Shown here: piece after piece, positions 26,848-35,131 of the stretch
Position numbering within the stretch: the stretch's first letter is position 1
Layout: each line of letters starts with the position of its first letter
NCBI RefSeq assembly: GCF_030908245.1
Contig: NZ_JAVFJJ010000009.1
Coordinates: forward strand, 110,447 to 174,446
Reading direction: 5' to 3'
Origin: Sinomonas sp. ASV322
GTDB lineage: Bacteria > Actinomycetota > Actinomycetes > Actinomycetales > Micrococcaceae
DNA: 64,000 nt
Notes under the pieces: generated by a model
What the model saw: the letters and a program-made list of their open reading frames with translations, nothing else
Told to the model about the DNA's origin: nothing
Databases searched by the model: none
Program-made: the position numbers and the translations under genes

Positions 26848-27756
26848 ATGAATGGGGGGAAGGCCGTGGGCGCTCGCGCCTCGACATCGCTGAGATCGCG
26901 TCGCGGCGTTGCGCTGCGCATCTGGAGGATTGCCGCTCTCGCGGGCTCCGCCGTCGTCCTCCTCACGGGGTGCATTCCGCTCCTGCCCGCCGTGATCCAC
27001 GCAAGGCCCAGTGCGCCGTCGTCCGCCGAGGCATCGGCGCCGAGCGCATCCGCCTCGCCCACTCCCAACCACGGAGGCTACGCCTCGCCGCAGCGCTCGG
27101 TGTCCGAGCTCGAGCGCATCGTCACCGCGATCCACGGCGCGGACGGCACACCCCTGCGGCTCGTCAACGGGGACGAAGAGAGCGCGTCGTACTGGAGCGG
27201 GACCCTCTACGCCCCTCTTGACCAGTTCCGGCCTTCCGCGTGCGAAACGCTCCTGAAGCACACGCTCGTCCCGGTCTCGCCCGTCTCGAGGTCCGGCGCG
27301 TCAGGCGAGGAGGGCAGCTGGACCTTCGTCTCCGTTGTCACCGACCCCGAACGGTCCTACTCTCAGGCGCTCCGCGAGCTCACGGAGTTCGTGCGGACGT
27401 GCCCGCGCCACGACGTCGTCGTCAACGGAAATCGGGCCAAGCTCGAGTTCACCTCGGTCCCGCCGCCGAAGAGCCTCGCGAGCCGCACGGTCGGCTTCGT
27501 CGGGACCATCAGGCCGCAGAACGGGCGGGTGTTCCGGATCATGAAGCTCATGGCGTACGGCCAAGGCCTCATGATCAGCGTCACGCGCGAGCTCGGCGAC
27601 GCGGATCCCAGCCTGGACACCCGCGCCGAAGACGCCCTTGCCGCGCTCGGCGACTCCGCGTTCCTCGCCGCGGGCCCCGAGTCCTCCCCCACGCCGCTCG
27701 CGCCCGCAGGGCAGCCGACGACCGGCCAGAAGGCCCTGTGGCTGAGGAATCAGTAG
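26848..27756 (+). CDS. Putative lipoprotein of unknown function
   Basis: A 302-residue secreted protein. A basic N-terminus (RSRRGVALRIWR) leads to a hydrophobic stretch and the lipobox LLTGC, so the mature protein is lipid-anchored. A Ser/Ala/Pro linker follows, then a domain beginning VSELERIVTAIHGADG that is not recognised. The C-terminus is Pro/Thr-rich. TAATGT at about 26827 may be the -10. It converges on moeZ, the two stops overlapping by 7 bp. Confidence 0.8.
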   Translation: MNGGKAVGARASTSLRSRRGVALRIWRIAALAGSAVVLLTGCIPLLPAVIHARPSAPSSAEASAPSASASPTPNHGGYASPQRSVSELERIVTAIHGADGTPLRLVNGDEESASYWSGTLYAPLDQFRPSACETLLKHTLVPVSPVSRSGASGEEGSWTFVSVVTDPERSYSQALRELTEFVRTCPRHDVVVNGNRAKLEFTSVPPPKSLASRTVGFVGTIRPQNGRVFRIMKLMAYGQGLMISVTRELGDADPSLDTRAEDALAALGDSAFLAAGPESSPTPLAPAGQPTTGQKALWLRNQ

Positions 27757-28937
27757 GTCGGCTTGTCCGGCTCGATCTCGCGCACCCAAGCCAGCACGCC
27801 GCCCTCGAGGTGGCTGACCGCCGTGAAGCCGGCGGCCTCCGCCGCGGCGAGCACATTGGCGGAGCGCGCGCCTGACTTGCAGTGGAACACGACGCTCCGG
27901 TCGCGGGGTAGCTCGCCCCAGGCCTCACCCGAGAGCAGCCGCCCCTGCGGGATGAGCCGAGACCCGGGGATGCTCACCATCGCGTGCTCGCCGGGCTCCC
28001 GGACGTCGATGAGCTCGAAATCGGCCTGGCCGGCGTCGCGTGCGCGGAGCATGTCGGCGAGCTCGCGCGCCGTGACCGTGCGCCCCGCGGGGGCAGGCGC
28101 GGCGGGTGCGACGCCGCAGAAGGCCTCGTAGTCGACGAGTTCGGTGATCGGCTCGGCGTCCGGCGCCGTGGACACCTTCAGCTCGCGCCAGGTCGCGCTC
28201 AGCGCGTCGTACAGCTGGACTCGCCCGAGCAACGTGCGGCCGACGCCGGTGATGAGCTTGACGGCCTCCGTCACCATGGACGCGCCGATCGACGCGCACA
28301 GCATGCCGTACACGCCGCCCTCGCCGCACGACGGCACGGAACCAGCCGGAGGCGCTTCGGGGTACAGGTCGCGGTACGTCGGGCCGTGCTTCTCCCAGAA
28401 CACGCTCACCTGGCCGTCGAAACGGAAGATGGAACCCCACACGTACGGCTTGCCGAGGATCGCCGCGGCATCGTTGACGAGGTAGCGCGTCGCGAAGTTG
28501 TCGGTCCCGTCGAGGATGAGGTCGTAGCCCGCGAAGATCTCGAGCGCGTTGGACGCGTCGAGGTACACCTCGTGGAGCCGGACGTCGACGAGCGGATTGA
28601 GCTCCCGGATCGCGTCCCGCGCCGAGTGTGCCTTGGGGCGCCCGACGTCAGCGACCCCGTGGATGACCTGCCGTTGGAGATTGCTCAGCTCGACGGCGTC
28701 GTCGTCGACGATGCCCAGGGTTCCGACGCCCGCGGCCGCAAGATACAGGAGCGCGGGCGAGCCGAGGCCGCCGGCGCCGATCACGAGGACCTTCGCATTC
28801 TTGAGCCGCCGCTGCCCGAGATCGCCGATCTCAGGGATGATGACGTGCCGCGAGTAGCGCTGCACCTCGTCCGGCGTGAGCGGCTCGCCGGGCTCCACAA
28901 GCGGCGGAAGCAGGGTCGGAACGGAAATGGGGGACAT
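27750..28937 (-). CDS. moeZ: Adenylyltransferase/sulfurtransferase MoeZ (ThiF-rhodanese fusion)
   Basis: A 395-residue E1-like enzyme with a C-terminal rhodanese domain. VLVIGAGGLGSPALLYLAAAG binds ATP, and GTDNFATRYLVND is the E1 motif. The rhodanese loop is VVFHCKSGARSANV with the persulfide cysteine. MoeZ proteins adenylate the GG tail of small sulfur carriers and load sulfur for molybdopterin, thiamine and cysteine synthesis. The ThiS encoded at 31787-32044 ends in GG and is a likely client (inference). ATG 28937 has TACGCT 6 nt upstream. Confidence 0.93.
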   Translation of the reverse strand: MSPISVPTLLPPLVEPGEPLTPDEVQRYSRHVIIPEIGDLGQRRLKNAKVLVIGAGGLGSPALLYLAAAGVGTLGIVDDDAVELSNLQRQVIHGVADVGRPKAHSARDAIRELNPLVDVRLHEVYLDASNALEIFAGYDLILDGTDNFATRYLVNDAAAILGKPYVWGSIFRFDGQVSVFWEKHGPTYRDLYPEAPPAGSVPSCGEGGVYGMLCASIGASMVTEAVKLITGVGRTLLGRVQLYDALSATWRELKVSTAPDAEPITELVDYEAFCGVAPAAPAPAGRTVTARELADMLRARDAGQADFELIDVREPGEHAMVSIPGSRLIPQGRLLSGEAWGELPRDRSVVFHCKSGARSANVLAAAEAAGFTAVSHLEGGVLAWVREIEPDKPTY

Positions 28938-28943
28938 GACTCC

Positions 28944-28949
28944 AGCGTA
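28944..28949 (-). promoter_or_regulatory. -10 hexamer, leaderless promoter of moeZ
   Basis: TACGCT on the minus strand, 6 nt before ATG 28937. Confidence 0.5.
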
Positions 28950-28985
28950 TTCCCCGCGTGCCGTCAATGCCGCAGTCCATGTGAC

Positions 28986-29012
28986 CCGCGGGTAGAGTAT
29001 GACTACCGGCGG
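28986..29012. promoter_or_regulatory. Palindromic operator candidate for the TetR gene
   Basis: Arms CCGCGGGTAG (28986-28995) and CTACCGGCGG (29003-29012) are complementary at 9 of 10 positions around a 7-nt spacer. The plus-strand -10-like TAGAGT (28993-28998) lies inside, so a bound repressor would block the TetR promoter. Confidence 0.55.
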
Positions 29013-29050
29013 GTCCGTGTGGGGCCAGCTGGCGGGAGAAAGGTGGAGCT

Positions 29051-29674
29051 GTGAGCACCGAACCTCGTGCGGCGGCCACGCGGTCCCCGCGCCTTCCCCG
29101 AGACGAACGGCGGGCCCAGCTCCTCAACGCCGCGCTCGAAGTCTTCGCAGCCAACGGGTATCACGGCGCCGCAATGGACGACATCGCCGAGACGGCGCAA
29201 GTCTCGAAGCCCGTGCTCTATCAGCATTTCCCCTCGAAACGCGACCTCTACCTCGCGCTCCTCGACAGCCACCTCGCGTCCCTCGCCGAGCTCATGGACG
29301 CGGCGCTCGGCTCGACGACGGACAACCGCGAGCGCGTGCGCGCCGTCATGCGCGCGTACTACGAGTTCATCGCGAAGGACGACAAAGCCCATCGCCTCGT
29401 CTTCGAGTCCGATCTCGTCAACGACCCTGACGTCGCGTCCCGGCTCGAGAAGTTCAACAAGGGCTTCGCCGAGGCCATCGCGCGCGTCATCGCAGCGGAC
29501 ACGAAGCTGCCGATGATCGAGGCCCAGCTGCTCGGGCGCGGCCTTGCGGGCATGGCCCAGGTGAGCGCCCGATACTGGCTCGAGACCTCAGGGAATCTGC
29601 CGATCGACGCCGCGAGCGATCTCGTCTCCCGTTTGGCTTGGCGCGGAATCTCTCGATTCCCCAAAGAGGCCTAA
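29051..29674 (+). CDS. TetR-family transcriptional regulator
   Basis: A 207-residue TetR regulator. The helix-turn-helix is RRAQLLNAALEVFAANGYHG through ETAQVSKPVLYQHFPSKRDL. GTG 29051 is preceded by GGTGGAG. It is divergent from moeZ and followed by the DUF3107 gene, the same order as Rv3206c-Rv3208-Rv3208A in M. tuberculosis. A palindrome overlaps its -10. The ligand is unknown. Confidence 0.92.
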   Translation: MSTEPRAAATRSPRLPRDERRAQLLNAALEVFAANGYHGAAMDDIAETAQVSKPVLYQHFPSKRDLYLALLDSHLASLAELMDAALGSTTDNRERVRAVMRAYYEFIAKDDKAHRLVFESDLVNDPDVASRLEKFNKGFAEAIARVIAADTKLPMIEAQLLGRGLAGMAQVSARYWLETSGNLPIDAASDLVSRLAWRGISRFPKEA

Positions 29675-29747
29675 GGTACACATAGAGAGTCGCTCCGAGG
29701 CACGTGCCGCGGGCGCGCTTGTCATCACGCAGCAAAGGGAGACCCAC

Positions 29748-29972
29748 GTGGAAATCAAGATCGGTATCCAGAACGTCGGCCGCGAGATCGTGCTCGAGTC
29801 CTCGCAGGACGCCGAAGTGATCGCGAAGCTCGTCGCCGAGGCGATCGCCGGTCAGAAGGAACTGCGACTCGAAGACGAGAAGGGTCGCCAGGTCATCGTC
29901 CCCGCCGGCGTGATCGGATACGTCGAGCTCGGCGTGCAAGAGCAGCGCCGCGTGGGCTTCGGCGCACTCTGA
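29748..29972 (+). CDS. DUF3107 family protein (TB9.4-like)
   Basis: A 74-residue conserved actinobacterial protein (VEIKIGIQNVGREIVLESSQ at the start). GTG 29748 is preceded by AAAGGGAGA. The family is related to M. tuberculosis Rv3208A and has no known enzymatic role. It follows the TetR gene by 73 bp and precedes a membrane protein by 11 bp. Confidence 0.9.
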   Translation: MEIKIGIQNVGREIVLESSQDAEVIAKLVAEAIAGQKELRLEDEKGRQVIVPAGVIGYVELGVQEQRRVGFGAL

Positions 29973-29983
29973 CAGGGGGCGAC

Positions 29984-30295
29984 GTGGAGACCGTCTGGTC
30001 GCTCGTCATCGACATCATCGTCACCGGCGGCTTGGGCTTCGCGCTCTGGGCCGCCGATCGCCGCCACGGCAAGTACGGCATCATGCTGCCCGTCGCGCTC
30101 GGCGTCGTCGTCGCGTGCGTTGTGTGGATCGTGCTCGTCTCCGCAGGGACGGGCTACATGTCCGGGCTCATCTGGATGCCGTGGGTGCTTCCCATGGCCC
30201 TCGGCGTCGCCGCATCGTTCGTGCTCACGAAGTTCGTCGAACGATCGCGCGAGAAGCGCGACATCGCCGACCTCAACAAACTGCTCAAGGGCTGA
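29984..30295 (+). CDS. Small membrane protein of unknown function
   Basis: A 103-residue protein with about three hydrophobic segments (7-25, 34-54, 64-83) and a charged C-terminus (ERSREKRDIADLNKLLKG). GTG 29984 follows DUF3107 closely with GACAGGGGGCGAC upstream. It converges on the pterin dehydratase gene, overlapping by 11 bp. Its function is not recognised. Confidence 0.8.
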   Translation: METVWSLVIDIIVTGGLGFALWAADRRHGKYGIMLPVALGVVVACVVWIVLVSAGTGYMSGLIWMPWVLPMALGVAASFVLTKFVERSREKRDIADLNKLLKG

Positions 30296-30629
30296 CCGAG
30301 TCCGGATACCTCTCCGGCTCCGGCACGGCGTCGAGCGCCGCGGCGTGAAGGCTCACGCGGTGCGCGGCCTCGACGTCCTTCTCCGTGACTGCTCCCCCGG
30401 CGTCGTGCGTGCTGAACCGCACGTAGACGCGGCGATAGCGCCAGTCCAGGTCGGGATGGTGGACGAGCTCCTCGGCCACGTCGCCGACCGCAGCGATGAA
30501 GGCGAGCGCGCCCGCCGCGCTCGGCAGCTTGTAGACCGTCACGAGCCCGCCGAGGCGGTGCCGCCAGTCAGGGAGCTTCTGGAGCTCCTCCGCGAGCCGC
30601 GTTTCATCGAGCACCTCGAGTTCGCCCAT
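30285..30629 (-). CDS. 4a-hydroxytetrahydrobiopterin dehydratase (PCD/DCoH family)
   Basis: A 114-residue pterin-4a-carbinolamine dehydratase. The signature HHPDLDWRYRRVYVRFSTHD is complete, including the catalytic His pair, then AGGAVTEKD. It recycles oxidised pterin cofactor. No aromatic amino-acid hydroxylase gene lies in the window, so it may serve molybdopterin or another pterin. A TAGGCT hexamer lies 6 nt before ATG 30629. Confidence 0.9.
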   Translation of the reverse strand: MGELEVLDETRLAEELQKLPDWRHRLGGLVTVYKLPSAAGALAFIAAVGDVAEELVHHPDLDWRYRRVYVRFSTHDAGGAVTEKDVEAAHRVSLHAAALDAVPEPERYPDSVSP

Positions 30630-30635
30630 GGTTCG

Positions 30636-30641
30636 AGCCTA
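30636..30641 (-). promoter_or_regulatory. -10 hexamer, leaderless promoter of the pterin dehydratase gene
   Basis: TAGGCT on the minus strand, 6 nt before ATG 30629. Confidence 0.5.
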
Positions 30642-30754
30642 GGCCGATCCCGGCGGCGCCGTCACGGGCGGGGGTGGCCTCAGTGGGCTAGACAATTCTT
30701 TCGGTCCACGTAGACCGATGCGCCCGAGAGGCGTCAGTGGCCTGCCACTCGACG

Positions 30755-30760
30755 TAGCGT
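30755..30760 (+). promoter_or_regulatory. -10 hexamer, leaderless promoter of a 55-codon gene
   Basis: TAGCGT, 6 nt before ATG 30767, the same geometry as for the larger genes. Confidence 0.45.
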
Positions 30761-30766
30761 CGAATC

Positions 30767-30934
30767 ATGAACGCACCTCATGCGGGCAGGCGGGGGATCA
30801 TCTTCCTCACGGGATTCGCGCCCTTCGCGATCCTCTGGCCCTTGGCGGGCCCCAGCTGGGCGCTCGGAGCGGGAATCCTGGCGGTCGGTCTCGTTGTCCT
30901 GCTTCGTCGCCTGAAGCCGCGGAAGCCCAAATAA
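30767..30934 (+). CDS. 55-residue membrane protein
   Basis: A short frame encoding MNAPHAGRRGIIFLTGFAPF, then a hydrophobic stretch (about 11-47) with two segments split by GPSW, and a basic tail RRLKPRKPK before TAA. The topology is that of a small membrane protein with a positively charged cytoplasmic end. A TAGCGT hexamer 6 nt upstream supports expression as a leaderless message. It lies between the pterin dehydratase and the 3' end of thiG. No family is recognised; coding is probable rather than certain. Confidence 0.6.
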   Translation: MNAPHAGRRGIIFLTGFAPFAILWPLAGPSWALGAGILAVGLVVLLRRLKPRKPK

Positions 30935-30957
30935 CGACCTCAGGATGCCCGTCCCGG

Positions 30958-32040
<1,083 letters not shown>

Positions 32041-32044
<4 letters not shown>

Positions 32045-33264
32045 GCTGTCCTCCCGTAGGAAGCGTGGGTCTCGTGCGGAATCCGGGCGAAGCGGTCCGG
32101 GCGGAATGCGTCCCAGCGTTCTTCGGTGCGGCCGTCGAGCAGTTCGACGCAGATCCGTGCGGCGGCGGGCGTCAGCAGGACTCCGTGGCGGAAGAAGCCC
32201 GTCGCGACGATGAGGCCCGGGACGTGACCGCCGTCGTCCGCCGCCCCTGCCGGGCCGAAGCCTGCGGCGACTCGTCCGAGGAGCGGCGCGTTGTCGGGGG
32301 TGCCGGGGCGGGCCCGGGCGGTCGTCTCGTACAGCTCGAGCTCGGCGACGGCCGGGACGAGGGCCTGTGCATCGCGCAAAAGCTCGTAGACGCCGCCCGC
32401 GGACACGGCATCCGAGCCGTCCTCGCGCTGCGTCGCGCCGATCACGAGCGTCCCGTCCTCACGCGGCACGAGATAGACGGGCTTGCCCCGCACGAGGCCG
32501 CGCACCGTCGCCGTCACGAGCGGACGCAGGCTCTCGGGCACGCGCAGCCGCAGGATGTCGCCGTACACGGGCCGCAGCGGGAGCGGGACAGGAAGCCCCG
32601 CGAGATCTCGGGCACCGATCGCGTTCGCGACGATCGTCTCCCCCGCGCGCACTTCGCGTCCGTCGTCGAGCAGGACGCCCACCACGCGGGCATCTCCCGC
32701 TCCGCCCGCCCAGACGAGGGCCTGGGCCCGGCGCCGCACGATGCGGTCCTCGCCGAGGCGGCCCAGAATCGCCGCGACGAGGCGGCGCGGGTCGACCTGG
32801 TGGTCTGCCGAGATCTCGAATGCCCCCGCGATCGCCGGCGCGAGCATCGGCTCAAGCGACCGGGCTTCGCGGACCGTGAGCGCCCGGACACCGAGCCCGT
32901 GGGCCTCTTGGACCGCTCGGAGGTCCGCGAGCGCCTGGCGATCAGCGGCGTCGCCCGCGACGCACAGCGTCGGCGTGCTCTGATAGCCGGTCTCCGCTCC
33001 GAGCGAGCCGGCGAATCCGGGCCACAGCCGCGCCGACTCGAGCGTGAGGCCGAGCAGGTCCTCTTCCTGGTAGTGGTACTCGCTCACGGCGGCGAGCATG
33101 CCGGCCGCCGCGAAGCTCGCGCCCGTGCCCGGCGCGGGGTCGACGACGACGACGCTCCGCCCCGACCGTGCGGCCTCCCATGCGATCCCGAGACCCACGA
33201 CGCCGCCGCCGACGACGGCGACGTCGGCTTGCACCGTGGGGGGCACCGCCTCGCGTCCGTCCAT
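32041..33264 (-). CDS. thiO: Glycine oxidase ThiO
   Basis: An FAD-dependent oxidase of 407 residues supplying dehydroglycine for thiazole synthesis. VAVVGGGVVGLGIAWEAA binds FAD; SFAAAGMLAAVSEYHY and GHVPGLIVATGFFRHGVLL near the C-terminus are characteristic. It is the first gene after the TPP riboswitch, and its stop overlaps the thiS start. ATG 33264 gives the usual N-terminus. Confidence 0.93.
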
Positions 33265-33273
33265 GAATTCGCT

Positions 33274-33411
33274 GTCCTTCCCTACGCCGGCACAACCCGG
33301 ATCAGGTTCTCACGGTCGGCACGAAGCCCTCTCAGCCCGACTCATGGTGCGCCCTCCGCCGCTGAAGGCGGGGATCGGAAGGGGTGTCACACTCGCGGGC
33401 TCCCGCAGTAC
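33274..33411 (-). ncRNA. TPP riboswitch (THI element) controlling thiO-thiS-thiG
   Basis: On the minus strand the conserved aptamer parts occur in order: GCGGGAGC, then CTGAGA (33335-33330), GAACCTGATCCGG (33309-33297) and GCCGGCGTAGGGAA (33291-33278). A short P1 can form between GTACT (33411-33407) and AGGAC (33278-33274) with one mismatch. The P3 arm between GGGAGC and CTGAGA is about 65 nt, longer than the compact bacterial form. The aptamer ends 10 nt before thiO, so control is probably at translation initiation. Confidence 0.92.
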
Positions 33412-33418
33412 TGAGGAC

Positions 33419-33425
33419 TAGTCTA
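33419..33425. promoter_or_regulatory. Symmetrical -10 shared by thiE and thiO promoters
   Basis: TAGTCTA reads as a -10 on both strands. TAGTCT (33419-33424) is 7 nt before thiE ATG 33432, and TAGACT (33425-33420) on the minus strand would start RNA near 33413, right at the 5' end of the TPP aptamer. Confidence 0.55.
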
Positions 33426-33431
33426 GTTGCC

Positions 33432-34136
33432 ATGCAATTGCTCGACGCCCAGCTTTACGTGTGCACCGACGCCCGGACTGACCGCGGCGACTTCGCGGCC
33501 TTCGTGGACGCGGCGTTCTCCGGCGGCGTCGACATCATCCAGCTCCGCGACAAGCAGATCGAAGCGGCCGAGGAACTCGAGCTCCTCGAGGTGCTGCGCG
33601 AGACGGCCGAGCGTCATGGGAAGCTGTGGGCCGTCAACGACCGAGCCGACATCGCCCTGCTCTCCGGCGCACCCGTGTTCCACGTGGGGCAGAAGGACCT
33701 TCCCCTGCTCGCCGTGCGCCGCGTCCTCGGCGACTCGGTCGCCGTCGGGCTTTCGACCCACTCACCTGAGCAGGTCGACGCCGCGCTCGCCGCCGCTGCT
33801 CCCGGCTCCGCACCCGACGGCGCCGCGGGCCTTTCGTACTTCTGCACCGGGCCGCTGTGGGCCACCCCGACGAAGCCGGGACGGACGCCGGTCGGCCTCG
33901 GCCTCGTCGAGTATGCGGCACGCCGCACGGCAGAGGCCGTCGACGGGGGCGCGCCCACGCTCCCGTGGTTCGCGATCGGCGGGATCGACCACTCGAACGT
34001 CGGTGCGGTCGTCGACGCTGGGGCGAGCCGCGTCGTCGTCGTCCGCGCCGTCACGGACGCCGACGATCCCGCGGACGCCGCCGCCCGGCTCCGCGGGCAG
34101 CTGCCGGCCCTCGCTCGCGGCGCGGCGCACGCATGA
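33432..34136 (+). CDS. thiE: Thiamine-phosphate synthase
   Basis: Joins HMP-pyrophosphate and thiazole phosphate; 234 residues. DIIQLRDKQIEAAEELE, LWAVNDRADIALLSGAPVFH, VGLSTHSPEQV and FAIGGIDHSNV are the standard motifs. ATG 33432 has a TAGTCT hexamer 7 nt upstream, so it appears leaderless and, unlike thiOSG, has no riboswitch on its own strand. The stop overlaps pheA by 4 nt. Confidence 0.94.
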   Translation: MQLLDAQLYVCTDARTDRGDFAAFVDAAFSGGVDIIQLRDKQIEAAEELELLEVLRETAERHGKLWAVNDRADIALLSGAPVFHVGQKDLPLLAVRRVLGDSVAVGLSTHSPEQVDAALAAAAPGSAPDGAAGLSYFCTGPLWATPTKPGRTPVGLGLVEYAARRTAEAVDGGAPTLPWFAIGGIDHSNVGAVVDAGASRVVVVRAVTDADDPADAAARLRGQLPALARGAAHA

Positions 34137-34978
34137 CCGTCGTCGCGTACCAGGGCGAGCCCGGTGCGAACTCGCATATGGCCGCCCTCGAAGCGTTCCC
34201 GAGCGCCGACGCGCTCGCGTGCGCAACCTTCGAGGACGCGTTCGCTGCCGTCGACGGCGGCGAGGCGGACTACGCCATGATCCCGATCGACAACACGGTC
34301 GCGGGGCGCGTCGCGGACATCCATCTCCTGCTCCCGACGACATCGCTCCAGATCATCGGCGAGCACTTCCTGCGGATCCGCTTCAGCCTCATGGGCATTC
34401 CGGGCGCGAGCATCGAGGGAGCGCGCGAGGTTCACAGCCACGTGCACGCGCTCGCGCAGTGCCGTGGATTCATCCGGGCCCACGGACTCACCCCCGTCGT
34501 GGCCGGAGACACCGCGGGTTCCGCGCGCGAGGTCTCGGAGTGGGGCGACCCGACGAAGCTCTCGATTGCCCCGCCGCTCGCGGCGGAGCGCTACGGCCTC
34601 GAAGTGCTCGCGTCGGACATCGAGGACCACAGGCACAACACGACGCGCTTCGTGATCCTCGCTCCTCCGAGGCCGTACCCCGAGGCGGGCAGCGAGCCCT
34701 TCGTGACGAGCTTCGTGTTCCGGGTCAAGAACATCCCGGCAGCGCTCTACAAGGCGCTCGGCGGCTTCGCGACGAACGGCGTCAACATGACCCGGCTCGA
34801 GAGCTACATGGTGGACGGCAAGTTCGCCGCGACGATGTTCATGGTCGACGTCGAGGGCCATCCCGACGAGCCCCCGCTCGCGCGGGCCCTAGAGGAGCTC
34901 GCGTTCTTCTCGACCGAGCTGCGCATCCTCGGCGTGTTCCCTGCCCACCCGCGCCGGTTCGGCCAGGACGCGCTCTAG
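34133..34978 (+). CDS. pheA: Prephenate dehydratase with ACT domain
   Basis: Converts prephenate to phenylpyruvate; 281 residues. YQGEPGANSHMAAL opens the catalytic domain, IPIDNTVAGRVADIHLLL and the catalytic Thr in HNTTRFVIL follow. The C-terminal ACT domain (TSFVFRVKNIPAALYKAL through NMTRLESYMV) binds phenylalanine for feedback control. No chorismate mutase domain is fused. ATG 34133 overlaps the thiE stop as ATGA, an unusual partnership. Confidence 0.93.
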   Translation: MTVVAYQGEPGANSHMAALEAFPSADALACATFEDAFAAVDGGEADYAMIPIDNTVAGRVADIHLLLPTTSLQIIGEHFLRIRFSLMGIPGASIEGAREVHSHVHALAQCRGFIRAHGLTPVVAGDTAGSAREVSEWGDPTKLSIAPPLAAERYGLEVLASDIEDHRHNTTRFVILAPPRPYPEAGSEPFVTSFVFRVKNIPAALYKALGGFATNGVNMTRLESYMVDGKFAATMFMVDVEGHPDEPPLARALEELAFFSTELRILGVFPAHPRRFGQDAL

Positions 34979-34979
34979 C

Positions 34980-35030
34980 CGTTCAGGGGTCAGGTCCGGT
35001 GGGTGTCCCACCCACGGGACGCGCCCCCCA
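34980..35030. repeat. Degenerate copy of the GTTCAGGGGTCAG hairpin element
   Basis: From 34981 the sequence reads GTTCAGGGGTCAG, then GTCCGGTGGGTG and CACCCACGGGAC, a 12-bp stem with one mismatch. The first half matches the perfect palindrome at 56941-56993; the outer second arm has decayed. It lies just after the pheA stop and may serve as a terminator. Confidence 0.6.
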
Positions 35031-35118
35031 CCGGCTCCCAGCCTTCGCAGACCGGGACCAGGCCCCTCGCCGGCATGGGCCCTGAACTCGTAAGACTTGC
35101 GTTGTCGGCCCTCGGGTC

Positions 35119-35124
35119 TAGGCT
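35119..35124 (+). promoter_or_regulatory. -10 hexamer, leaderless promoter of the RNB gene
   Basis: TAGGCT, exactly 7 nt before GTG 35132; it fixes the start among several upstream in-frame codons. Confidence 0.55.
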
Positions 35125-35131
35125 GACGCTC

